Source of the DNA: Oscillospiraceae bacterium | GTDB taxonomy: Bacteria > Bacillota > Clostridia > Oscillospirales > Oscillospiraceae | Direction: 5' to 3' | DNA: 5,770 nucleotides | NCBI GenBank assembly: GCA_017438675.1 | Contig: JAFRUW010000143.1 | Location: 1 to 5,770 of the forward strand | Program-made: the position numbers and the translations under genes | Notes under the pieces: generated by a model | What the model saw: only the letters and a program-made list of their open reading frames with translations | Told to the model about the DNA's origin: nothing | Database searches by the model: none | In this document: one piece after another, positions 1 through 5,447 of the stretch | Layout: each line of letters opens with the position of its first letter | Numbering within the stretch: position 1 is the first letter of the stretch

Positions 1-27
1 ATTTTTTAATTCAAAGAATTAAAAAAT
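1..27. repeat. Perfect AT-rich palindrome, 12-bp arms
   Basis: ATTTTTTAATTC at 1-12 is the exact reverse complement of GAATTAAAAAAT at 16-27, with a 3-nt AAA loop. The left arm recurs exactly at 436-447, where the right arm is degenerate. The stem is too AT-rich for a typical intrinsic terminator, although the T and A runs could help termination on either strand. It begins at the window edge, so it may extend further left. Confidence 0.7.
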
Positions 28-37
28 GATCTGAAAG

Positions 38-64
38 CGGGCGGGCCCGGAGACCCGCCCCTAC
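38..64 (-). repeat. GTAGGGGCG hairpin repeat, copy 1
   Basis: GGGCGGG at 39-45 pairs with CCCGCCC at 54-60 around an 8-nt loop, followed by CTAC at 61-64. Read on the minus strand it begins GTAGGGGCGGG, the same head as the copies at 103-124, 155-179 and 474-496. The arm sequence differs between copies but pairing is kept. From memory, GTAGGGGCG palindromes are common intergenic repeats in Clostridia and some other bacteria. Confidence 0.75.
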
Positions 65-102
65 AACGTGAAACCGAATGCGGCAATAAAAGCACAAGGG
101 AA

Positions 103-128
103 GACGATCAATGATCGCCCCTACGGGG
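103..128 (-). repeat. GTAGGGGCG hairpin repeat, copy 2
   Basis: CGATCA at 105-110 pairs with TGATCG at 112-117 around a single A. CCCC at 118-121 can also pair with GGGG at 125-128 around TAC. The minus strand reads GTAGGGGCGATCATTG. The tail running to about 139 (GGTGCGGCGGTAA) is shared with copy 4 at 474-509, so the repeated unit is longer than the hairpin. Confidence 0.7.
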
Positions 129-154
129 TGCGGCGGTAAATTGTTGCCGAATTT

Positions 155-179
155 GTAGCGGCGGGCCTCTGCGCCCGCC
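155..179 (+). repeat. GTAGGGGCG hairpin repeat, copy 3, inverted
   Basis: GGCGGGC at 160-166 pairs with GCCCGCC at 173-179 around CTCTGC. The head GTAGCGGCGGGC at 155-166 lies on the plus strand, opposite to copies 1 and 2, and has one change from GTAGGGGCG. Copy 1 (38-64) and this copy therefore face each other across about 90 bp and could form the two ends of one composite element. Confidence 0.7.
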
Positions 180-189
180 AAACGAGCGC

Positions 190-420
190 AAATCTTAAAC
201 AACCAACGCAGTAAGCGATCAGCGGGTTAGACGCACAATCTATTAAGGTTCAGGGATGACGCACCAACGTATCGTACAACCTGTCCAACGACCGGATGAC
301 ATTGCGTTTTCCGCCGGGGGGTTTCCAAAGGGGGAACGCCTTTGGTTTGCTTTGCATACTTTCTCAAACGAGAAAGTATGTGTCCCGCGGCATGAGCGGT
401 GAACAAATTGTAAATTGCAA
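190..420. repeat. Probable dispersed noncoding repeat with two strong hairpins
   Basis: CATACTTTCTC at 355-365 pairs perfectly with GAGAAAGTATG at 370-380 around AAAC. CCAAAGG at 325-331 pairs with CCTTTGG at 339-345. The minus-strand translation contains KGVPPLETPRRKTQ, a kind of string I recall from many spurious short reading frames in Clostridia. I infer a dispersed intergenic repeat and not a gene: there is no ribosome site and the frame runs through both hairpins. The limits are approximate because there is only one copy in the window. Confidence 0.5.
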
Positions 421-435
421 ATGGCATATTGCGGT

Positions 436-512
436 ATTTTTTAATTCTGACGAAAAACAATAATCTGAAAGGCGGGCGATCAATAATCGCCCCTGCGGGT
501 GCGGTGGTTACT
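436..512. repeat. Second copy of the left-edge repeat, with hairpin copy 4
   Basis: ATTTTTTAATTC at 436-447 and ATCTGAAA at 463-470, followed by GGCGGGCG, repeat the order seen at 1-12, 29-36 and 37-45. The spacing and the palindrome's right arm differ. GGGCGAT at 474-480 pairs with ATCGCCC at 486-492 around CAATA and continues into CTGCGGGTGCGGTGGTTA, matching copy 2 and its tail at 103-139. The segment is a diverged mosaic of the first 140 bases. Confidence 0.65.
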
Positions 513-513
513 G

Positions 514-609
514 GCGGACGCCCTCTCAGTCACGGCGTCGTCCGACGCCGCGACAGCTCCCCCGGAGGGGGAGCCGGGAACACCCCTGCGGATGCAGTGA
601 GGCGTCCGC
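514..609. repeat. 96-bp miniature element with 9-bp inverted ends
   Basis: GCGGACGCC at 514-522 is the exact reverse complement of GGCGTCCGC at 601-609. Inside are two perfect hairpins: CGGCGTCG (533-540) with CGACGCCG (543-550), and GCTCCCCC (556-563) with GGGGGAGC (567-574). The core layout, CTCAGTCAC, a hairpin, GACAGCTCCCCC, then GGGGGAGCC, matches a type of short intergenic repeat I recall as very common in Clostridia. It encodes nothing. I see no clear target-site duplication, so a transposon origin (MITE-like) is only inferred. Confidence 0.65.
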
Positions 610-616
610 TGTTTTT

Positions 617-640
617 AAATAACTTGCCGGGTCGTTATTT
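617..640. promoter_or_regulatory. Candidate operator: 7-bp inverted repeat before the flavodoxin promoter
   Basis: AAATAAC at 617-623 and GTTATTT at 634-640 are perfect inverted copies separated by 10 nt, giving centre-to-centre spacing of 17 nt. The pair ends 6 nt upstream of the proposed -35 element. This fits a dimeric regulator site, but a weak RNA hairpin or chance in AT-rich sequence is also possible. No regulator gene is in the window. Confidence 0.35.
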
Positions 641-646
641 CTCTTA

Positions 647-675
647 GTGACAATTCTGCGGCGGTGATGTATAAT
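647..675 (+). promoter_or_regulatory. Sigma-A-type promoter of the flavodoxin operon
   Basis: GTGACA at 647-652 (five of six matches to TTGACA) is followed by a 17-nt spacer and a perfect TATAAT at 670-675. Transcription would start near 682, leaving a leader of about 20 nt that holds the GGAGG at 692-696. The -10 lies inside the upstream extension of the reading frame, which rules out the earlier GTG (664) and ATG (667) starts. Confidence 0.75.
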
Positions 676-702
676 ATAGAAAAAACAATACGGAGGCGTG
701 TT

Positions 703-1164
703 ATGAAAGCTTTGGTTGCATATTTCAGCATAAGCGGCATTACGGCGGGCACGGCGAAATCCATCGCGGAGGCGGTGAATGGCGATCTCTTTGAGATCGT
801 GCCGGAGAAGCCCTACACCAGGGGAGATGTGAACTGGATGAATCCCATCTCCCGCTGCAACAGGGAAATGATGGGCAAAAAGGATGTCCCGGTGTCGGGC
901 AGGGTCGGCAATATGGAGGACTACGTCATTATCTTTGTGGGCTTCCCCATCTGGTACGGCTGCGCTCCCAATGTGGTGAACACCTTCCTGAAGGGCTATG
1001 ACCTTTCCGGGAAGAAGATCGCCGTCTTTGCCACGTCCGGCGGAAGCGGCATCGGAAAAACTGCGGAAAAGCTGGCGCCCTATGTCAGCGGCGCTGAGAT
1101 CCTTGACGCAAAGGTTTTCAAAACGGCAGGCGACGCGGCAAAGTGGGCGGCCGACCTTATATAA
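703..1164 (+). CDS. Short-chain flavodoxin family protein
   Basis: A 153-residue cytoplasmic protein expected to carry one or two electrons on bound FMN. The N-terminal strand MKALVAYFS leads into the phosphate-binding loop S9-I-S-G-I-T14. FPIWYG at 81-86 is the typical loop that stacks on the isoalloxazine ring, with W84 and Y85 as candidates, and TSGGSGIG at 111-118 is the third FMN loop. Length and motif order fit the flavodoxin_4-like group of Bacillota. The ATG at 703 is chosen because GGAGG lies 6 nt upstream and the promoter -10 overlaps any earlier start. It is first in an operon with the aldo/keto reductase, 17 nt downstream. The family is known to serve diverse, often unknown partners, so the specific partner cannot be named. 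The family call is secure; the physiological role is not. Confidence 0.9.
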   Translation: MKALVAYFSISGITAGTAKSIAEAVNGDLFEIVPEKPYTRGDVNWMNPISRCNREMMGKKDVPVSGRVGNMEDYVIIFVGFPIWYGCAPNVVNTFLKGYDLSGKKIAVFATSGGSGIGKTAEKLAPYVSGAEILDAKVFKTAGDAAKWAADLI

Positions 1165-1181
1165 CAATCGGAGGTATATCG

Positions 1182-2174
1182 ATGAACTACAAAGCACTTG
1201 ATACGAGGTACGACAAAATGGAGTACCGCAGGACAGGTGACAGCGGGCTAAAGCTTCCGGCTCTGTCCCTGGGACTGTGGCATAACTTCGGAACCAACGA
1301 CGATTATGAGAACATGAAGGCCATGTGCGGCACCGCCTTTGACAACGGCATCACCCATTTTGACCTTGCCAACAACTACGGCCCGGTATACGGTTCCGCG
1401 GAGGAAAACTTCGGACGGATCATGCGAGATATGTTTGTCCCTTACAGGGATGAGCTGATTATCTCCACAAAGGCCGGTTACGACATGTGGCCCGGACCCT
1501 ACGGCAACTGGGGAAGCAGGAAGTATCTGATCGCCAGCCTCGACCAGAGCCTGAAGCGGATGGGGCTTGATTACGTGGATATCTTTTACCATCACCGCAT
1601 GGACCGCGAAACTCCTCTTGAGGAGACTATGGGGGCGCTGGAGCAGATCGTCAGAAGCGGCAAGGCTCTTTATGTCGGACTGTCAAATTACGACGGCGAG
1701 ACTATGATAAAGGCGTCCTGCCTGCTGCGGGAAATGAAGGTGCCCTTTGTGATTAACCAGAACCGGTACAGTATGCTTGACCGGACCATTGAAAAGAATG
1801 GCCTGAAAGAGGCTGCCCGGTGGGAGAAAAAGGGCATAATCGTCTTTTCGCCTCTCGCCCAGGGCCTTCTTACGGACAAGTACCTCCACGGCATCCCCGA
1901 GGACAGCCGTGTCCGCCGTGACGGAAGATTCCTCCATGAGTCGGATATCACAGAGGAAAAGGTTGCGAAGCTTATAAAGCTCAACCTGCTGGCGGCAGAA
2001 AGAGGTCAGACCCTTGCCCAGCTTGCCCTGTCATGGTGCCTCAAGGACGACGATGTTACCACAGTTCTTATCGGTGCCAGCAGACCTGCCCAGATCCTTG
2101 ACAATCTTGAGATCCTGAACAGGCCGAAGTTTACCGAAGAAGAGCTTAAGGAGATCGACGGGATCCTGGGATAA
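1182..2174 (+). CDS. yghZ: Aldo/keto reductase, YghZ (L-glyceraldehyde 3-phosphate reductase) type
   Basis: A 330-residue TIM-barrel oxidoreductase that should reduce aldehydes or ketones with NADPH. It closely resembles, from memory, E. coli YghZ (also called Gpr or MgrA): LPALSLGLWHNFG (25-37), GITHFDLANNYGP (56-68), ELIISTKAGYDMWPGPYG (91-108) and SLKRMGLDYVDIFYHHR (123-139). The catalytic tetrad is visible as D61, Y66, K97 and H138. GASRPAQILDNL (298-309) is the usual cofactor-phosphate-binding segment. YghZ reduces L-glyceraldehyde 3-phosphate and methylglyoxal; a role in detoxifying reactive aldehydes is inferred here. Compared with YghZ as I recall it, the segment near 245-262 and the C-terminal tail appear shorter. 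GGAGG at 1170-1174 sits 7 nt before the ATG, so the 13-codon upstream extension, which overlaps the flavodoxin gene, is rejected. Confidence 0.92.
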   Translation: MNYKALDTRYDKMEYRRTGDSGLKLPALSLGLWHNFGTNDDYENMKAMCGTAFDNGITHFDLANNYGPVYGSAEENFGRIMRDMFVPYRDELIISTKAGYDMWPGPYGNWGSRKYLIASLDQSLKRMGLDYVDIFYHHRMDRETPLEETMGALEQIVRSGKALYVGLSNYDGETMIKASCLLREMKVPFVINQNRYSMLDRTIEKNGLKEAARWEKKGIIVFSPLAQGLLTDKYLHGIPEDSRVRRDGRFLHESDITEEKVAKLIKLNLLAAERGQTLAQLALSWCLKDDDVTTVLIGASRPAQILDNLEILNRPKFTEEELKEIDGILG

Positions 2175-2188
2175 GGAGGGATAACAAC

Positions 2189-2893
2189 ATGAAAAGAAAG
2201 ACGATCCTCTTCATAATCCTTTTTGCGCTGACTCTTCTGTTCCCGCTTATCTGTATCGTTTCCGAATGGGCGGGGTATACCTTTGTCGTCCGGGACAGTA
2301 TCCCCTTTGCGGCAGGGACAACAGCGCTCTACGCCGCTGTAAGCATATTCCTGATGTGCGTGAAGGATAAAACGATCGGAAAGGTCATGTCTATATTTGT
2401 TTCATTTCTTCCGCTTCTGAATTATGTAAACCTGGTTTTTTACAACTTCAAGACCGGCAGTACAGCCGGGGGCGCTGCGGCCCAGCTCATCGCTGCGGCA
2501 TGGCTCATTTTTTCGGTGATACTCGTGGTCATGTATGTCGGCAGCGTGGGGCTGAAGGTGGTGTTTCTTATCCTGGCCGGTGTTTTGGTGATTCCCGCAA
2601 GTCTGATGATCCTCTTCGGCAGCATCGCTCTTGACACCGTGACGGAGAAATCCGTTTCACCCCGGGGAACATATTGCGCCGAGATCGTAAACAGCGATCA
2701 GGGCGCTCTCGGAGGGGCTACATACGTTCAGGTATATGAAGAGAACAGCAGCTTTAACGTGGGCTCCCTTGAATTCAGGCGCGGTGAAAGAACTGTCTAC
2801 GTGGGCGGCTGGGATGAGTTCCGCTGGATGGAACTGAGCTGGAAGGATGACGGTATCCTCATTATAGACGGCACAGAATATACTATAAAATAG
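2189..2893 (+). CDS. Uncharacterised five-helix membrane protein with a C-terminal beta-rich domain
   Basis: A 234-residue protein that I do not recognise as a named family. Hydrophobic segments lie at about 5-24, 39-57, 65-86, 97-118 and 123-147. The charged N terminus (MKRK) suggests it faces the cytoplasm, so an odd number of helices would place the C-terminal domain (about 150-234) outside. That domain begins SPRGTY at 157-162, continues with alternating polar and hydrophobic stretches and ends WKDDGILIIDGTEYTI, a pattern that reminds me of DUF5412-like domains; this is a memory-based resemblance only. It starts 14 nt after the reductase stop, with AAGGAGGG overlapping that stop codon, so it is co-transcribed and possibly translationally coupled. 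No catalytic motif is visible. A link to the redox genes rests on position alone. Confidence 0.85.
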   Translation: MKRKTILFIILFALTLLFPLICIVSEWAGYTFVVRDSIPFAAGTTALYAAVSIFLMCVKDKTIGKVMSIFVSFLPLLNYVNLVFYNFKTGSTAGGAAAQLIAAAWLIFSVILVVMYVGSVGLKVVFLILAGVLVIPASLMILFGSIALDTVTEKSVSPRGTYCAEIVNSDQGALGGATYVQVYEENSSFNVGSLEFRRGERTVYVGGWDEFRWMELSWKDDGILIIDGTEYTIK

Positions 2894-2910
2894 ACAATAA
2901 TAATATAAAC

Positions 2911-2935
2911 GCGCCGGGTGAAACTCATCCGGCGC
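2911..2935. terminator. Hairpin after the flavodoxin operon, no U-tract
   Basis: GCGCCGGGTGA at 2911-2921 pairs with TCATCCGGCGC at 2925-2935 (11 bp, one G-U) around AAC, 17 nt after the stop codon. The following bases, ACCGTATTATATA, lack the T run of an intrinsic terminator, and there is no A run on the left for the other strand. It may terminate weakly, protect the mRNA 3' end, or leave read-through into the next gene. Confidence 0.55.
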
Positions 2936-2986
2936 ACCGTATTATATACAATTTGTCGATTTCTGTAATTGTCACTGTTTTGTTGT

Positions 2987-3014
2987 TTGATTCTGCCGAA
3001 AAGTATGTTATACT
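2987..3014 (+). promoter_or_regulatory. Extended -10 promoter of the deacetylase lipoprotein gene
   Basis: TATACT at 3009-3014 is preceded by TGT at 3006-3008, giving an extended -10. TTGATT at 2987-2992, 16 nt upstream, is a moderate -35. Transcription would start near 3021, leaving a leader of about 26 nt. This makes the gene an independent unit after the hairpin at 2911-2935. Confidence 0.65.
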
Positions 3015-3046
3015 ATATCGGTAAATATCTATTGAAGGGTGATTAT

Positions 3047-4384
3047 ATGAAAAAGATCATTTGCCTTTTGTTAGCGCTTATCATGCTAATGTCTGTGTTT
3101 ACCGGCTGCGGCAGGAAGAAGGACAAGGCCGACAAGAATGAGGAAACAGAGACAACGGACACAAATGAAGAGGTGATAGGGCCTGTTCCCCAGAATACCG
3201 ATCCCGGAACCGACGGAGAAGGCGATCAGTCTGAGCAGGGTGAACAGGGCGAAGATGGGGAGGATTTCTACGGCCCCATGCCGGAAATCACTGAGGAGCC
3301 CTACGAGATACTGAACCCTGCCGTAATGCCCGAAGGCGGCACCCGTGACGGCGTCAACTACGTGCCATGGGATGGTATCGTTGAGCACCTGTTTTTCCAT
3401 ATGGTAATTGCCTATCCCGAAATGGCATTTGACGGCGACTTCAAGACAAACGATTTCGATGACTGGATGGTAACAGCGGGCGAGTTCAAGAAGATACTCA
3501 ACAGCGTGTACGAAAAGGGTTACGTCCTTGTCGATATAGCTGACGTCTGGAGCGAGACAACCGACGAAAACGGCAAGCACGCCATGGTGAAGAACACACT
3601 TTATATACCTGAAGGCAAAAAGCCGCTCATTTTCTCCTATGACGATACCAACTACTATCCCGAGTATCTGGAGAACGGCTTCCCCTATAAGCTCATAATC
3701 GATGACGAAGGCAGGATCGCTTCCTGGGGTTACGATCCCGACGGCAACGAGGTTGTGAGCCGCGATCTGGATGCTATCCCGATTCTTGACAAATTCGTAG
3801 AGGAGCATCCCGATTTTTCCCCCTTCGGCGCCAAGGCATGCCTCAGCCTTACAGGTTACGAGGGTATATTCGGTTACCGCACCCAGACTACAACTCAGGG
3901 CCTTACAGCAGAGGAAGAGGCCAACCGTCAGCGTGAAAGGGAAGCGGTCAGGCCCATTATCGCCGAGCTGAAGCGTACGGGCTGGACCTTCGGAAGCCAC
4001 ACATGGGGTCATATCCGCCTCGACAACAGATCCGCGGAGAAGACCGCCGAGGATACAAAACGCTGGGAGGACGAAGTAGGCGACCTCGTAGGACCCACAA
4101 ACGTGCTTTTCTATCCCCACGGCTCAAGACCCGACGGGGATGACGTATACAATACCGGCGAGGTATTCCGCCACTTCTACGATCACGGTTTCAGGATATT
4201 CTGCTCCGTGGGTATCGAGAGCTACAGCAAGATCAAGGACGACATCGGAGCCGTGATCTGCGACAGACTGCACCCGGACGGAACAACTCTCCGCTGGTCC
4301 AGGGATCGTTACCTGCAGTTCTATGACGCAAAGGATATCATTGACCTGAGCGTCCGCCCGGACCTGGGAGTGGGCTGGGAATAA
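3047..4384 (+). CDS. Lipoprotein with divergent CE4 polysaccharide deacetylase domain
   Basis: A 445-residue protein predicted to be exported and lipid-anchored: the signal peptide MKKIICLLLALIMLMSVFTG is followed by C21 of the lipobox FTGC. Residues 22-80 are a low-complexity linker rich in E, D, T and G. The catalytic domain carries the carbohydrate esterase 4 (NodB) hallmarks: FSYDD with D199 (likely base) and D200 (metal ligand), SHTWGH with metal ligands H318 and H322, YPHG at 356-359 and LH at 408-409. CE4 enzymes remove N- or O-acetyl groups from peptidoglycan, chitin or other polysaccharides; the substrate is unknown here. About 117 residues separate D200 from H318, far more than in typical NodB domains, and include EEHPDFSPFGAKACLSLTGY, a segment I associate with a Clostridia subfamily. 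ATG 3047 is chosen for the signal peptide and the AAGGGTGAT ribosome site at 3035-3043; the TTG start at 2969 lies upstream of the promoter. Confidence 0.87.
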   Translation: MKKIICLLLALIMLMSVFTGCGRKKDKADKNEETETTDTNEEVIGPVPQNTDPGTDGEGDQSEQGEQGEDGEDFYGPMPEITEEPYEILNPAVMPEGGTRDGVNYVPWDGIVEHLFFHMVIAYPEMAFDGDFKTNDFDDWMVTAGEFKKILNSVYEKGYVLVDIADVWSETTDENGKHAMVKNTLYIPEGKKPLIFSYDDTNYYPEYLENGFPYKLIIDDEGRIASWGYDPDGNEVVSRDLDAIPILDKFVEEHPDFSPFGAKACLSLTGYEGIFGYRTQTTTQGLTAEEEANRQREREAVRPIIAELKRTGWTFGSHTWGHIRLDNRSAEKTAEDTKRWEDEVGDLVGPTNVLFYPHGSRPDGDDVYNTGEVFRHFYDHGFRIFCSVGIESYSKIKDDIGAVICDRLHPDGTTLRWSRDRYLQFYDAKDIIDLSVRPDLGVGWE

Positions 4385-4393
4385 AAGAATAAC

Positions 4394-4442
4394 AAAAAAA
4401 CACTGACCGATTCGACACAGTTCGGATCGGTCAGCGTTTTTT
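4394..4442. terminator. Bidirectional intrinsic terminator
   Basis: The stem CTGACCGATTCGA (4403-4415) pairs with TCGGATCGGTCAG (4422-4434), 13 bp with one G-U, around CACAGT. Seven A (4394-4400) lie to the left and six T (4437-4442) to the right, so the hairpin ends in a U-run on either strand. It serves the lipoprotein gene, whose stop is 9 nt before the A run, and the convergent degV gene, whose stop is 15 nt beyond the T run. Confidence 0.92.
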
Positions 4443-4457
4443 GCTTATCAGCAGTAC

Positions 4458-5303
4458 TTATTTGCTCCTGTAGAACAGTATTCCGCAGCAGTTGGGACCG
4501 CAGTGGTTCGCGATAGTGCAGCCGGCCCTGGTGATGTAAATCTCTTCAAAATCGCCGTACTTTCTCACTGTTTCCTCAAGGTGGTTTGCCATCACATCGG
4601 TCTCAAGGGTGTGGGTGATGAAGATGCGTTTATAGTCGATGTCATCCCTGCCGGAAAGCCTGTCGTGGACATATTCCTCAAGGGACTTTTCCAGGCTGCC
4701 GCGATACTTTTTGCCCACCTGCATCGCCCCGTCAACCACCTCTATACAGGGCTTCAGGCGCAGGAGATTGGCCCCCAGCGCTGCCACGCCGGAGCATCTG
4801 CCGCCCTTGTAGATGTAATACAGGGTGTCGAGGATAAAGCTTGATTCCACGCGCCTTATTGCCTCGTCCAGGTAATCAATGATCTCCTCCGCGGTGCTTC
4901 CGTTCTCCGCCATGATTGCGGCGTCAAGAACGAGGTGACCGCTGCCTGTGGAGAGGTTTTTGGAATCGATGACATAAACATTGTCAAAGCCCTCCGCCGC
5001 AAGCTTGGCGTTCTGGTAGCCTACGGACAGAGATGAGGACAGATTGATATGTATTACCGCGTCATAGCTGTCCGCGTATTTTGCGAACTCTTCAGCATAT
5101 ATTTCCACGTTTATAGCGGAGGTGTGGCAGATTTTGCCTGTCCTCGTCACAAAGTCGAATATCTCGGCGGGTGTGATCTCCAATGTGTCCTTGTAGGGCT
5201 TTTCGTCCATGACCACATAGAGGGGGATTATGGCTATATCATGCTTCCGGGCCAGGTCGCGGCTGAGGTCGCAGGTGCTGTCAGCAGTTATTTTTATTTT
5301 CAT
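4458..5303 (-). CDS. degV: DegV family fatty-acid-binding protein
   Basis: A 281-residue cytoplasmic protein, the usual length for the family. DegV/FakB proteins bind a fatty acid and, where the kinase FakA is present, hand it over to be phosphorylated for phospholipid synthesis; no fakA is in the window. Family motifs in order: ADSTCDL (7-13), HTSAI (60-64), INLSSSLSVGYQNA (86-99), VIDSKNLSTGSG (111-122), YIYKGGRCSG (163-172), LKPCIEV (183-189) and ITRAGCTIANHCGP (257-270). The start is the ATG at 5303, because GGAG lies 8 nt upstream and the promoter sits just before it; the 38-codon upstream extension would run through that promoter. Eight cysteines, four of them within 262-273, are more than I expect for the family. 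It is monocistronic, between two terminators. Confidence 0.95.
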   Translation of the reverse strand: MKIKITADSTCDLSRDLARKHDIAIIPLYVVMDEKPYKDTLEITPAEIFDFVTRTGKICHTSAINVEIYAEEFAKYADSYDAVIHINLSSSLSVGYQNAKLAAEGFDNVYVIDSKNLSTGSGHLVLDAAIMAENGSTAEEIIDYLDEAIRRVESSFILDTLYYIYKGGRCSGVAALGANLLRLKPCIEVVDGAMQVGKKYRGSLEKSLEEYVHDRLSGRDDIDYKRIFITHTLETDVMANHLEETVRKYGDFEEIYITRAGCTIANHCGPNCCGILFYRSK

Positions 5304-5334
5304 TTGATCAACTCCGAAAATGATTTGCAGAGGT

Positions 5335-5363
5335 ATTATAGCAATTCCGGGCCTCCATTTCAA
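5335..5363 (-). promoter_or_regulatory. Near-consensus extended -10 promoter of degV
   Basis: On the minus strand, TTGAAA (5363-5358) is followed by a 17-nt spacer and a perfect TATAAT (5340-5335), preceded by TGC, which makes an extended -10. Transcription would start near 5328, with a leader of about 25 nt. This is the strongest promoter match in the window and suggests high basal expression; no operator-like repeat is evident beside it. Confidence 0.85.
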
Positions 5364-5402
5364 TAGAAAAATCGTGAACTTTTTTCCCGGACGTTTTTCG
5401 GC

Positions 5403-5437
5403 AAAAAAACACCTCATCCGTGAATCGGATGAGGTGT
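5403..5437 (-). terminator. Intrinsic terminator of the minus-strand membrane protein gene
   Basis: ACACCTCATCCG (5409-5420) pairs perfectly with CGGATGAGGTGT (5426-5437) around TGAAT. On the minus strand the hairpin is followed by a U-run (A at 5403-5409). It starts 10 nt after the stop of the gene at 5448 and ends about 40 nt before the degV -35, so it insulates degV from upstream transcription. Confidence 0.9.
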
Positions 5438-5447
5438 GAATGTATTA

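Larger units (their letters stand above)
1..645. other. Gene-free, repeat-rich intergenic region
   Basis: No open frame here looks like a gene. The frames that exist are short, lack a good ribosome site and run through hairpins and repeats. The stretch holds several palindromic elements (listed separately), all in noncoding sequence and close together, which suggests repeated insertion of small elements into one permissive site. The upstream neighbour is outside the window, so I cannot say whether part of this is its 3' untranslated region. Confidence 0.8.

Noticed and set aside
355..380. Intrinsic terminator at the perfect 11-bp hairpin
   Set aside because: No T run follows on either strand and no gene ends nearby. 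It is better explained as part of the repeat block.
227..460. A 77-codon minus-strand frame containing KGVPPLETPRRKTQ
   Set aside because: It runs through two perfect hairpins and part of a direct repeat, and has no ribosome site. The string resembles spurious translations of dispersed repeats that I recall from Clostridia.
1..640. CRISPR array
   Set aside because: The repeats differ in arm sequence, orientation and spacing. There are no evenly spaced identical repeats and no cas genes.
429..647. A 72-codon plus-strand frame
   Set aside because: It is made of the repeat copy at 436-512 and the element at 514-609, and its composition is dictated by their hairpins.
526..1197. A 223-codon minus-strand open frame
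   Set aside because: It is antisense to the flavodoxin gene and runs through its promoter and the repeat element at 514-609. Its translation shows no recognisable domain.
3086..4120. A 344-codon minus-strand open frame
   Set aside because: It lies wholly antisense to the lipoprotein deacetylase, which has a signal peptide, catalytic motifs, a promoter and a ribosome site. The antisense frame shows no family motif and is a codon-bias shadow.
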